Below, in pieces: positions 41,537 to 54,784 of a DNA stretch of 64,000 bases. The stretch lies in NCBI RefSeq assembly GCF_021018805.1, contig NC_086256.1:14016032-14080031 (forward strand), in the 5' to 3' direction. The first letter of the stretch is position 1. Each line of letters begins with the position of its first letter. The notes beneath the pieces are model-generated. The model did no database searches. It saw only the letters and a list, made by a program, of their open reading frames with translations, and was not told the DNA's origin. The DNA is from Prinia subflava (Eukaryota; Chordata; Aves; Passeriformes; Cisticolidae). A program made the translations under genes and the position numbers.

Positions 41537-44500
41537 ATGTCATTGAATCAAATGAGACCTCAGAGATCACAGGTAAGAGTTTTTGTACTTTTTTACAAAG
41601 ATTTTTTTAGATTTCACACATACTTATATAAATAAGGTTCTAGAAGACCTGAGAGGAAAAAATATGTGCTTTTAAAATAGTATATATAGAAAAAAATATT
41701 TTCTAGTTCATATTAAGTAACTCAACTCTTGCAGAAAGATTTAATATATCTAATTTGCATGGCTTCTAGCTAAAAGAAGGTGTAGGATCCTTGTCAATAC
41801 TATCTAATTTTTACTAAAAATATCAAGACCTGGAAATTAGCAGTGCAACAACTACCATGGGTCTAAACACAGCCCAAGTAAACCTTGCTAAGAGCCAGCT
41901 TAGTTATTCTTTTTGCAGACATAAGCAGAAGCATTTTTGTGTTTCCAATGTTTTAACAGTCAGAAATATTTTGAATTTTTTTTCTTGATGACACGATCAA
42001 GTTGTGGTGCTATTTGAATCAAGCTTTCAGGGCTTTGCATTTTTTATGAGACAAACAAAGGTAAGATTTCAGCTGAGGGAATCTTGTAGTCATGACACTG
42101 TCCAGAGTCTCAACAGTTTCTGGTAAGATCTCTCCATTGCTGTCACAGTATGTGTGTGTCACAGCATCCCTGATACACAGCAGTAGCACAGGCTCTCTAT
42201 TATCTCTCTTGCATTGGGGAGCTTGTTCTAATGAGTTGTTTTGATGCTGTCAGTAATTTGTCGCAAATTACTCTGCTGTCACTGTTCTCACTATCTGGTC
42301 ATCACTGTGAGACACTTCTAGTCTCACTGTTCTAGTCCCTGTGCTAATAGCAAAGGAACCATTCCCACCTACACAAATTGAAAGTCCACCTAAACAAAAC
42401 AAAGCGTACAGGGAGAAGATGATAATACATTTACATGTGGTTTTTTTTTTTTAGCTGGTGGAGCTTCATGTTTTTTATGTCCCAGCTGAAGTGTGGAACT
42501 TCAAGCTGAATACAGTTCCTGTAGCTCTTACTAGCAAATTCATCTCAGCTGGATTTATAAGGTGAGTGTAGTTTTAGGTTTCATGTATGTGGTAGGTCCA
42601 TCACACTGGCCTTCAGTCTTGTAGTCCAACTGTTGCTCTAGAGTGCACAATTACATCTGCCAGCAGAAACTTGTTGTCTAATTAAATTTCTGGAGGGTAA
42701 GTGGTGACCATAACTAGCATTAGGTTAATTTGTACTGTATCAGGCTTAGCTCACTTGCAGCTCATGTAGACCGTTGAAAAGCACTTCCAGAGCAGTGCTA
42801 GTATTTCTGCAGAATGATTTATATTGTAAAATCATATCTTATATTCTTGCTGTCTCCTTGAGCCTGATTATCAAAAGCTGGAATTCTTTTGGGCAGTGGG
42901 CCAGCTTCAAGACAGTGGCTTGATGAAGACAGGATAGCCTGTCAGTTCCCAGGAGCAGGGATATGATGATCTGAGCTCTCTCAGTCCAGAGAAAGAGCTG
43001 AAGCCTTGTTTCTCAAGGGGAAGCATTACAGCCATGAACCAGCAGCATTTCCTCTTTCTTCCTGAGCAGTGAAAGGCTGTGCACAACACCATGTACTGTC
43101 TGTGGTCTCAGGTAGATGTTGAAAGGACTTAGTGGAAGAATACCCTAGTTCCCAGTCCTAGGCTCAAACCTGGCATAGGGAGTTGCATTTTTAATCTGTA
43201 ATACCTTTGTAACTTTTATTTATACTCCTAAACACTTTGCTCACAAAATCCCTGTGTATGTATTGTGGTAAGAAGTTGTAGAAAAATCAAATAATGCAAA
43301 GATGTGTATTGAAATGGAGCTTTTATGTGCATCTTGTCTACACCTGTGCAAAACCTGTCAATTCAGCTAAAACTGCAGGGAATCGAGGTTTTAATTAATT
43401 TAAATTGAGTCTTGTATTATCCACTTAAGACAATATGCAGTGTAGATGAAAAGACTGACAGCAGTCTGGTAGGAGCATGTAGGGCAGAATGTATTCATTC
43501 TCACAGCTGCTCTTGTTGAAAGGCTGCTCAAAAGCAGAGAAAAGAAATGCACATACCCATTTTCTTTGCTGTTCTAGTCTGCAGTAGAGGTCCAGAATAC
43601 ATGTCTGAAGTGGTAACTTCATTTCAGATCATGGGCATCTGTCACTACCCTATATTTTCTAGTCTAAATTTATTTCACTGAGGCTTCAAAATAAATTAGG
43701 ATCGTCACTGATTTCAGTGGGTTTATATCTGCCTGGGTATTGTTGCTTGCTAGTGACTCCTAGATAATTGCTAATTAAGTATTCTATGGGTACTATGCAA
43801 TGTTGCAGTACATTAGCATTAGCAATAACTAGCACCTGGCCAGTGAATCACTGTCTTTAAAAATAAAAAATATTTTTAAAGCCTTCTTTTACTCTTATCC
43901 AGGAGAGGGAATGGCAGCCTTGCTGGTGCTCCTGTGGCTTGGACGTTGTTGATAGCTCTGTTGTTCAGTCAGCTTGACAATCCTAGTGCTGTCTGAGTCA
44001 GCCTTACAAAGGGCTCCTAGGTCAAAGTACAGGCCACTTCCATTAGCTGTGAAATTAGAGGAAGATATTAAGGGTGTAATTGTCTATGGCCCTGAGTTCT
44101 TGTTCCCATGAACTTCATTTCCCAGCCTTTATGAGCTTTTTTTTTCATTCTTCATTCCTCCCCACAGAAGCCAAACTTTTATTATTTCTAGATGAGATGG
44201 CTGCAATGAGCTCTAGTTTGCATTGCTTTTAAAGAGATGCCCTGAAGCAAGTGACATGTGTGACTGTTTTCTGCCAGCCAGTGGCAGCAAGTGACAGACT
44301 GATATTTTTGTATTTTCTTAGCAGCTGCACTGGCAAATAACCTTTAGATAAATTTCTGCCCTATCTCAGGATCTGGATGCCTAGATATTTCCCCCCCATT
44401 ATACATTGTAGATGTGCACTCTGCAGACTTTGGTCTCCTCTGCTGCATGCCTGTGCTCCAGGGCAGTTTCATGATCTTGAGGAGGCTCCTCTAAGTCCAA

Positions 44501-47500
44501 GGTATTGGAAATAATGCAAGGGAAGCATTGTAGCCCCCTGAAGTGTTGTGTTCATGAGATGAACGTGACAGTGTTTTTACTACATGCCTGAGATGTGAGC
44601 TGGAGGCCTATAGGGCTGCTTGCAAGTGCGAACAAACCTTGCCAGGTTAATGTTGAAGACCTGTTCAAATGGAAGACCTGCAGGTTTTTGTCTGTACTGT
44701 TTGCTGAGAGTGGCATGTGCTGTCCCCCAGGCTGTGTCTGTGCATTGCTTGAGAAGTGAGAGCTGCCTGGGCCAAAATCATCCTACCACCTCATCAGCAT
44801 TGGTGATTACAGTCTCAGGCCTGCATTTGTTCCCTGGTTTCTTATATGGCAGCACAGAACAATTGGAATTGCTTATGCAGTGCTGCAGAGCTTTGGTATG
44901 CCTCTGGCACATTTGGATTTATTGTGCAGAGATGCTTTTTTATTCTGTAGTGATTTTTGTACTGAGCTCATTACCTAAATATTTGCATACTTTCAAGTAG
45001 TACATTAAATGATACAATTCATATTTGTGCCAGCATTCTCATCCTCAAATTGTGGTGGAAATGTTCACACTGCAGTGTTTGGTTTTATTTAAAACACATT
45101 TGCATGCACACATGCATACACCCAACTGTGAATTTGTGTTGGAGAAGACAAAAGCAAAGGAATGTGCCTGCTGCTTAAAGTACACAGTGATGGAGGCTTG
45201 AAGGGAATGTTCCACAGTGCTGGTCCAGCCCCATGAAATTGTGTCTTTTATATGGGAGTGCACGACTTTAGCTTACAGTGTTATTATTCATCTGCAGATG
45301 AGCAACAGAATTCTCAAGACGTAAATTTCAAATTTTGTCTGCTTCCACATTCCCCCTTTGTGTGAGGCTGATCCAGTGTGAGTCTTGCCAGTTAATGTTG
45401 GGACAGCCCTCACAGCAGTGTCCTGACTGCCACGCCGGCTCTCTGGCCCGTCTGTAACTGGGTTCAGTTCTAGCACGCAGTTCCCAGTTTTGGTCATTCT
45501 GTCTGTGCAAGCCAGCATGGACAGACCATTATCTTCCCCCTCGTGCTAACTAGCCATCACTATTTGATCTTACAGATGTATTAATGAATGACAACATTCT
45601 AGGGTGTCTCCTCACATCACGTTAAGAGCGCTGCGGGAGAGGCTTGGAGAGTACCTGGGTGGAGTGACAGTCGCAGATAAATTCAGATTTTTAAAATGCA
45701 TTGGGAAAAAACTTGCAGTGGTAAGTTATTTCTTTTTTTCTTTAGTGCTCTTCTGTTTTATAATGGAGAGATTTCATTCCTGCAGATGAGATAATATCAC
45801 ATAAAGTAGATAATATCACATAAATCTCCAACTTTAGGAGCACTGTTAGCATTTCTTTTAAACATAAGCTCTTGTCAGAGCACATTTATTTCCCCAATTC
45901 CAAAGGCACAGCTGGACAGTTATATCAGAAATACCCTTTAACGCACTAGCTGTAATTAACAGTTGCCATCCAGTGAAAAGCTGATATTTTTTGATAAATC
46001 CATGGATTAAATATAATAAATCTGGTTGCATTAAAAAATCCCCTAGCCCATAAGGCCATTATTGCCTATACATGGTAGGGAATATGGCATTTGACAGATT
46101 TGCAATGGAAGCTCAGTCAGAGTTCCTCTAATGGTTCCTGCTGTGACCTGCCCCAAAGCATTTAAGACATCATTCTCTGAATGAAAAATTCTCTGGATGT
46201 TCCACTGTTTAGTCCAATAATACAGCCTGAGACGTAAGTAATAAACCCCCTACATGTGTGAATTATAATTGTTCGTCACATGGATTCTACATATGTATCT
46301 TAAAAGGTATAGCTAAAGATTAAATAAACTTGCAAATTAGTCCAACTGAAAGTTTGTTCATGTAATACACAAAGATATAAGACATTTATGTAAATATGGA
46401 ATACTTTTTCCATGTCTCATTTCACCTCTTTCTTATGGATTTGGAAATTAACTACAAGCAGGAAATTTGGTGCCATTCTTTATTTAATTTCTAGTTGAAT
46501 TATCACTAAAATCACTCTCACAGAAGACTAGAATAAATACTAAGTATTATTCAAAAACACGGTGGAAAAACTTGAAAAGAAACTTAAAAGACTGTGATAC
46601 AATCTAAATTGGAAAATATGCATATGTTTTCAGTGAATTGAGGTCTTTTTAACTGGATGATAATAAGTAAGATGGTTAATTTTCTTCACCACATAGTTCA
46701 GAGATAAATGGAGAATTTTTCCAGCCTTTATAATGTCAGCAAATTAAGAAAATATTTTATGTTAACAGAGAATTAAAGATACTGGTAACATAATGAAGAT
46801 TTATAGAGACAAATGAAAGATACAGTTTTACTTTGAGGTATTTACTTGTTGCTTGATGTTTAACTTCATAACAAAGTGTAAAGCAATAAACCAACTGCTT
46901 TATTTGTTGTTTAGGGTCATGGTAACCTCATTGAATTACATCTCCATGATCAAATATTTGTTAAGTGTTCTCTCCCCTTAGTCTTGTTTCATAACTCTAA
47001 CAATGTAAGCAGAACCAAGAGCTGTGCCCTACTTGCAAGCAAGAGTCTTTTAAATGAAAAGATAAACATAAACTAAAATCATGCTCATTTTCTCTTCCTT
47101 TTTTGCATAGAACCTGTGTGTTTAATTCAATATAATTATTTGAATGTAAACTCAGATTTTTTTTCCTTACATTGGAGCGCACCATTCAAATATATATTGA
47201 CTATTTTTGACTTTTTTAGGACAGCTGTTGAAAAGTGAAAGCGTAAGTCACAAAAAGAATATGAATGGAAATGATGAATACAAGAAGACATAGGATAATA
47301 TTAGATATTTTCCCATATACATAAAATATTTTGCAATACTGTATTAGGTGAATAGAGAAAATTATGTGAGACTCATCATTTCTGTCCAGATTCAGCCTGC
47401 AGCAATTTTTGATAAAGAAAGTTGGAAATTTTCTTTTCCTGTGACTGTTGGAACATAAGAGAAAGTGTAAAGGATAAAAAAACATTCAGTATGTGCATGG

Positions 47501-50500
47501 AATCTTGAGGGTCTGATTAAGATTTTGAAAAATAGACAAAGTTTCGGAACAATGTCAGAAAATACAATTGTAGTCCACTACATATTATAGTGCTGCTTAT
47601 AAAGGAATGCAGTATGTAAAAATGACAATAGAATGCATATGTCACATGCAGCATTATTGATAAAAAAGTATTAAGTTTTGTATTTTTTAACACTTCCATA
47701 CTTTATTTTCCTAGGTGAAAGCCAAGCAGGAAATAGAACTGGAACTGAAGTCATTTGCTCCTCCTTATGTAAGTACTGAATGGCTTGTAAGGTACCATTT
47801 CCAGAAAAATCTACATTGCACATTTTCTTTGTCCTGTCTGGTGAACATACTGTGTATTTTCAGGCACTTTATCCTGAATTATATTTATTACCTGGAGTGG
47901 AATATTTTGAAAGTGGTTATTCATTACCATCCTCAACTCAACAAAAACAGCACGTTATTGAAGAAGCTAGAAGGTTTGGTCATGGATCAAGATTGTCCAG
48001 CCATTCCCAACAAAAACCTGAAAAAAGCAAACCATTTTTAGAAAGTATACAAAGCAGGCATCAGGTGGAAAATCTGGAAATGCCCGGTCCTGTGGAATGG
48101 AGTGAGAAAGAATCTGTTCCAATTTCACACACAAACAATAAGCAAGACAATAACAACAGGATTCCAGAAAAACATTTTGGAGAAAAAGGTAAGCTTAACT
48201 AGTGTAGTGAAGGAGGATGATGAATGAGAAGAAAAATAAATATTGTGGTTAACATTTACAATAAAATAATATCTCTGTTTCATATTATCAATTATTATGC
48301 AGATCAAAGTGGAGCTGATGGATTTCTCTTCACACCAAATCATTCAGTTCCTGCAGATCAGGAGTCTGGAAAGTGTGACCTGGTGTTACAGACCTCTGAA
48401 CAGAACCATCTCAGCCAAGATCAAGAGGAGTGCAGTGCTCCTAAGTGGAATGACAAAGCCAAAGGAGCTGCTCTTACTGGTGTAAACCACAGTGAAGAGC
48501 AAGGCCAGGGCAACCAAAGACCCCAAAATCAAATTAAATATCAAAAGGGTACAAATGTTTGTTATTTTCTTTTTGCTAAAGCAAGAGTTCTAAAAAGTCA
48601 GCAAAGTAAAGCTAAGTTTTAAGAAATCTGTAACTAACATGTAAGTTGCAAAAGCACTATCAGAACAATATTCCATTTTTTAAAAATAATTATATATTTC
48701 AAAGAGATGTAGTTTTGCCTTGTGAGTCCATCATTAGCACTGTGTGCTGATAGAGAGAAACACTTTACTATAGTTGAAACATTTGTCTAATCACCAGAAT
48801 TAGTCAGATATAAATTCTAATAATAAAAATGCCTTTTGTATATCTTTATTTCTTTCCTCTGTTATTCATGGAACATTTCCAAATCCTAGAGATAACACCA
48901 CTTGCTTTGCTGATTCACTGAATTTCCAATACAGGTTGGAAAGTCCAGACACTGACAGTCAAACCAGCCTGATTTTTGCAAGTATAATCTATGTATTTTT
49001 GTCATCACTATCCTGTCACAGAACTAGCCTACATGGAAAATAATGAGCACCAAAAAGACACCAAATTAAGAAGAGACAGAACACAGGATGCTGAAATTCT
49101 TAAAATAGTAGAAGACCAAACTCCAGATTATGTCCACAAAAAACAAAGGTTAGCAAATAATGAATCTTCTAAAATAATGGATAATATTATTTCACCAATA
49201 CAAACTTACTTTACAAACTTCAAATAAAAATGAAAAAAAAGGAGGGGGCAAAATAATTTCAGTCAATGAACTTTCACTCTTTTTTTGATTTTATCTTAGC
49301 TTGCAACAAAACAGAACTAAGAAGACTAGAGTTGGTCTTGGTGGAAAACTGGATAATCAGGTATGTTTTTCAAGGTACCATTCCTAGTAATCTTGAGCAA
49401 TAAATATAGTTCTCTACCTAGAAACAGTCTAATTTTGTAAGACTGGTGACTTATTATAAATATAAAAGATTTGAGAATAATTAAGAAAATAATAAATTTG
49501 TGCACTGCTACTTAGCAAATTTTCTAACGAATATCAACTATGTTTCTAAACAATTAAAATTTGCAATTACAAATTTTAGTTTAGAAATTGGCAGGTTTTG
49601 ATTTCATAATCAATGAACCAGGTGGCTGTTTTAAGGCCCTTACTTCCTGGTCTTGCATGGGAATGTGAGTAACTTGTGGAGTTATGGACATGGACAAGAA
49701 CAATTAGCAATGGTCTGTACTTTTGTCTGTATGTTCTCTGTGATTTCAGTGTTCTCATTTTGTTTCCAGAGATCCAACTGTTTGTAATTTATTAGTCGTG
49801 TACTGGTAACAGAATAAAAAAGCAGAAGTCAGATTCAGCCCTCTCATTCTCTCAGGCCACTTTCAGGGCAGATGTCTAATGTAACTATTCAGGATTCTGG
49901 TTATGTACTTACAGTTGTGTCTTTTGACTCTATAGGCAGATGAAAACAAGCAAAACAATCTTGCTTGTCCAAAAGAGTATATTTCACCTCCTAGCCCACC
50001 CTTTTTGGCACTTACTGTAAACCCAGCTCAAGTTCCTGTAATTCCAGCAGCAAGTGAGTACATGATTCCAGGAAATTGCAAGGAAGTGAACATTTGATCA
50101 AGATTGAAGAGTCACTAAAGACATAAATACCTACATTGTATACATTAATTCACACTATTGTTATGAATTTTAATTTATGATTAGAAAATTCCAGATGTTT
50201 ATGATTGCATGGGGTGTTCTAGAGCTTGACAGGTTCCCAGCCATAGAAAACCCAACTTGTCAAGCTGTGGATGGAAGGAGAAAAGGAGGGAGATCAGATG
50301 AAACACTGCAGACTCAAGTGAGAGTGTAGCAAAGAAAATCACAAGTATTGTTGCTGAGGAGGAGGATAGTGAGAAGTTAAGTGTTTGACCTGTTGTTGCA
50401 GGCTGGTGGAAGTCTGAGGTATTGTCCTGGCAGCTGGAGTTCAAGGCAAGATTTCTCTACAGTTTATATTGCAGTGTATTTCAAGCAGGAAATAGTCTTT

Positions 50501-53500
50501 TGGAGGTTTTTTTGACTTCATTGGCAAGAGTTTGGAAAGCATGGAGTGAATATATTTTTTGATTACATAGATTTAGTGATTTATTGTCTAAATATATAGA
50601 AAGATGTTTGTTTGCGTGTGTGAATGCCTGGATGCATGCTGGATTCCTCCCTTTTTCTAAAGCACAGCCATTCTGAAAGGTTAGATTAAAACGAAACCTG
50701 ATGAAAATGAAATCTTTTCTACTGCTTGTTCTGACAGAGCTTTTGGGATAATTTGTGATGAGTGCATTACAAAAGTCTTGACTGATCCTTTTGTACTTAG
50801 AGTATTCAAATGCTTGCTAAATATAATTGTAATATCTGTAGAAAACAAGATGGTAGAACAATTGCAACAAATGAAGAAAGACAGAAGGCACATGGAAAAA
50901 ACTAGAGAAGAACTGATGAAAAAAGCTAAAGGACTACTGGAACAAAATAAGCTGAAGAGATACCATGGTACACTTTTAATTTATTTTGGAATTTGGAGCA
51001 ATTGAGAAATTACACTGAAACCAATGTGAAATTATTTGCCTCCTTGTCAATGAGCTTAATTACAGAGGGAGCAGTTTGCTAACCAATAGCTCCAAGAAAA
51101 CTCATTTTAGGTAATAGCATGCTAGAAAAATTCAAGGTTGCAAAATTCAAGTGTTTCCTTCCACTTTTTTTTTAGCAATTCGAGCTAGAGATAAGCCCCA
51201 AATGGAACCTGCATTGCTTTAAATTATGTTATCCACGTAGGTAAAATTAAGGTTATTTCACAAGGATTCAAACAGCTTCTGCAGGTTCTGTAAGAAGCAT
51301 CTGTGCTTCTGAATTTTTTTCATCAGATTGTAGAGTTTCGTAAGTAAGAACATGTAGCAAGCATGTTTCTTTACAAGGTATTAAGGAAAGAGCATTTTCT
51401 GAAGTAACAGCCATCCAAATCTGTATTTAATATCCTCCTAAGACTGCCATGCTGACAGGCACTCTCAGTTACTTGGCAGAGTCCTCCAACAGCTGAGTTC
51501 TTTGGGTAAGTTTCAGTTGTCCTGCTTCCATAAAATATGCCTTGAAAGAAGGGACTCATTTAAGACACTGCAGGTGTGCAGTGGCCATAAGACTGCCACA
51601 GCATGTACAGGGGCATTTATGTGCAGCCCTTGATAGCACATTAACAACATAGGAGGTGTCATGGTGAAGTGTAAAGGTAACTAGCTGTTTCCCATAATTT
51701 GGGATGTCAGTATAAAGTGAAGCTGTTCAAAATCTCTGGCCATGAAGAGCATAAATTTTTCCTAAATCCACAATGCTACATTTTCTGGTACAGTAGAGCT
51801 GTAAACTTCAGACTGTGCTGTGCAGTTTTCACAGGCCAGGAGCACTCGGGTGCAACAGAACCTGCAGAAAAGCTGGGCCGAATAAAACTTTGGATTTGGA
51901 TCCTGTGTTTTATCTCAGTGGACAGATAGAGCCTTTTGTTGCAGGAGTTTGTGTAAGAATTCAGTTGCATTCAGAGTGAATGTAATTTTAATGAAGATTT
52001 TTTCACTAAACATTTATTTTAAATAAACCCTCTGCCACGTTTCAGTGTGTGCATTGGCCAGCCGGAGCTTGTGAGGTGAGGTGGTTGTGACTGTCTTCAG
52101 CAGACCTCATGATAAGGTGAGCAAGACCAAACACTGTTACTGTTTTCATGTGCAGTTCGTGAGGAATGGAAGAAGAAGTACTTTGAAGCTAAGAAAGCTA
52201 CAGTGTCACTGGAGGACACTTTAAACCAACTGCAACAAGATTTAGAGATTTACCACCAGAAATTGCTCTTGCAATTGGAAGCCAGAGATAGCAAAAAACG
52301 ACCAAACAATACAACAGCCTCCAAGGTATTTGCTTTTGTTATTTATTATCTCATTTTACACAGTTTGAGGGTTTTTTTGTATAAAATATAAATTAAAGAA
52401 ACAGATTTATTGCCAACCGATGGCTTGTAAATTCGCTTTAGCTCAGTGATCTGAGGGACAGAATTCCTTCAGGCTATTTGTCTCAAAAAGACTGCAGAAG
52501 TGCTTGAGTCTGAGCATTTGTTTCTTTCTGCTTTCTGTTGGTACCTTTTTGTACCAAAATCCCCTTCTGTTCAGTATGGATTTAATGGATTGTTCAGTTC
52601 TACTTTGTTTCTATCATCCAAGATTTCATACAAGGAGGCAATGGATGTTTGGAGCACACAAAATGTATCTGTAGCTTCTGAAGTGATTGCACTTCAACTA
52701 TTGTGCAACTGTGAGTTTCATAGGAAGTTCAGAGGGATTAAAAAGACAAAAGATAAAAAAAGAAAAGATGAAAGAAAAGGAGGAAACACCCTTTCCAACC
52801 TTTCCAGTTGTGTGTGCTAATTTTCTAAATGCATTAATGGAAGCAAGGCTGTTGACAAAAGTGAAGCTAGCCTAGGAAAAATAAATGTCCCTTTCTTGCA
52901 TCTGAGAGGTGTTCATGTCGAATCTAGGAGTGTATATTATACGCAAACATGTATTATTTGAGCTATTTTGAAATATCTACAAAATAAAACTATGAATAGG
53001 GTTGACGTGGCATTACTGGCTATGTTCAGACAGGTTATTGCTCCTTTTGAGGGGCATATCAGGGCTGAGGTTTTTTTGGTCTCCCTGGCTAGGCACAGAG
53101 AGGCCTTACATGAAGGATATGCACAATCCTCCATTTCCTACAATTCCTGCAGCAGGCCAGCACCCAGAGAAGGGAGCCAGGATTTACTGAGCTGTTGGGC
53201 TGAGCACAGGGCTGCTCCCCAGCCCAGTGAGAGACGTGCAGCCAGGCAGGCAGCAGTGGGGTGGGAAAGCAGGCGAGCTGCAAAGAGGTTGTTAGAGGAT
53301 TGTTTGTGAGCAGTGAAGTAACACCCAGTGAGGGAGCAGATGCACTAATGCTGCACTTCAAGTTTTGTTGTTGTTTCACACAGAATTACACAATCATCCG
53401 GATTGCTACAGTGCAGCACGAACTCGATCAGCTGAGAAGGAAGCTAGATGATACAAAAATGAGACTCCTAATAGAAATTAAGGTATTCTGCCTTTTAATT

Positions 53501-54427
53501 AGAACACCCAAAGTATGGCAATGTATAAAAAAAATTAGAACTTCTCGGTTATTAGATGATGTAAATATTTGCTAAACAGTTCTTGTTGTATCTGTTCGTT
53601 TTAAGGTGTTAGGTGTTGTGACTTTAGCATTTGAGCTAAATTACTCCAGACCACCAGGTTATCAGATGATTTGGAATGTATGGCATTCAAACAACATAGG
53701 TACTCAATGTATCTATGTAAGCTAATGTTCATAATCTTTTTCATAAAATTCCCATTTCATTCAAAAGGTAATTGAAGAAATACACCTGGTGAGGCACTGA
53801 GCAGTAATAAATAGACCATGGCTAAAGAAAAAAAAATGGTATCAAGACAAAAAAACCCAACAACAACAACAAAAAAACCTGCCTAAGTAGATGGCAGACC
53901 TCTTCATGTGCTTTATTCCATATCAGTGTTGTCTATTACTCTTTTTGGAAGGAAGAGGTAGTATAGATGTTCACACTGGACAGCTTTCCAGCTCTGAAAG
54001 CTTGAAATAGGAGTGTTCTACATCACAGAGATTGACTGTACTCCTGTTTACTGGGTATTCCTGGATGGTTGTAATCATTATGACTCCATTGTCTAGCAAG
54101 GAGTGGAAAGAACAGTTAATTTTGCAGTTGTCTCAAAAACATCAAGGCAAAGTACAGAACAAAGCAGTGTGAGAAGACGGAAAATTTCAAAGATGAAAGA
54201 TGTATCCTGTATTCAGCCATCCTGTATAAAATTCTGTCTTAGTTATATAAACCTATGTGCATGTCAGCTCCCAAAAAAGCTTCCTTAAATTGCCATTCCT
54301 TAAATGATGGGTTCTTTTGCAGATGAGAAAGCAGGCAGCATCTGATTTACGAGCACTGAGAGCGGAACTGACACAGAAGAAGATTCATTCAGCTTTAATT
54401 CTCCAGTCCAGAAAATCAGGCATTTAA
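41537..54427 (+). CDS. SPATA1: SPATA1, spermatogenesis-associated protein 1
   Basis: Sperm-associated coiled-coil protein linked in mammals to acrosome formation. Thirteen coding exons: 41537-41572, 42455-42561, 45603-45720, 47715-47768, 47864-48188, 48303-48548, 49022-49148, 49300-49360, 49936-50053, 50842-50967, 52156-52325, 53384-53482 and 54323-54427 (TAA 54425-54427). Phases agree throughout, giving about 563 residues, longer than the roughly 460-residue human form as I recall it. The conserved N-terminal part (residues 1-112) includes LVELHVFYVP, KFISAGFIRVSP and TLRALRERLGEYLG. Residues about 115-395 are polar, Gln/Asn/Lys-rich and poorly conserved. Residues about 398-530 form the conserved coiled coil (EQNKLKRYH, WKKKYFEAKKA, QLEARDSKKRP), ending in RKQAASDLRALRAELTQKK. 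Exon 7 has a weak GTTAGC donor. The start matches the family N-terminus MSLN; an upstream non-coding exon in the CpG island is likely. Confidence 0.93.
42562..45602. other. SPATA1 intron 2
   Basis: About 3 kb of intron. It contains a 9-bp palindrome with a 3-nt spacer (42252-42272 lies just upstream, in intron 1). No exon, transposon or RNA gene was recognised here; the frame at 44620-45000 has no domain character. Confidence 0.6.
45721..47714. other. SPATA1 intron 3
   Basis: About 2 kb of AT-rich intron. A 19-bp unit, ataatatcacataaagtag, is tandemly duplicated (about 1.9 copies) at 45791-45826. Nothing else was recognised. Confidence 0.6.
50054..53383. other. SPATA1 introns 9 to 11 (around two short exons)
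   Basis: Apart from the exons at 50842-50967 and 52156-52325, this is intron sequence. A GC-richer stretch at 53040-53330 has open frames on both strands but no homology I recognise. No transposon was identified. Confidence 0.5.
53849..53878. repeat. A/C-rich low-complexity tract
   Basis: CAA repeats (about four units) flanked by A runs, in SPATA1 intron 12. Confidence 0.8.
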
Positions 54428-54762
54428 GAAGATGACATGACTAACATCTGTGAAGTCTACAGCAGCTCTCTAGTGTATGTAGAAGAGAAATTCAGAGCAT
54501 TTGTTTGTATGTTCTTGAAGTTATTTTGTAAAAAGACATTAACTATATAGATGTTATGGAGTTTGTATACTAGGCTACTGAAGGAATGTAGCTCACTTCT
54601 TTTTAAATCTCACTTACTAAGATTAGTCAGCTACTTAAACATACAGTTTAAGCTAGTAACATGTCTAAAACTAAACTGTCATTTTTAAAGTGCAAATTAG
54701 TTAATTGTGTAAGATCCCAGTGGTATGCTCATGTTCTTTGATTAACTAAATAGCTACTAAGA

Positions 54763-54768
54763 AATAAA
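54763..54768 (+). terminator. SPATA1 poly(A) signal
   Basis: AATAAA about 335 nt after the SPATA1 stop codon. Expected transcript end near 54785. Confidence 0.7.
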
Positions 54769-54784
54769 CCTAAAATCTGCAACC

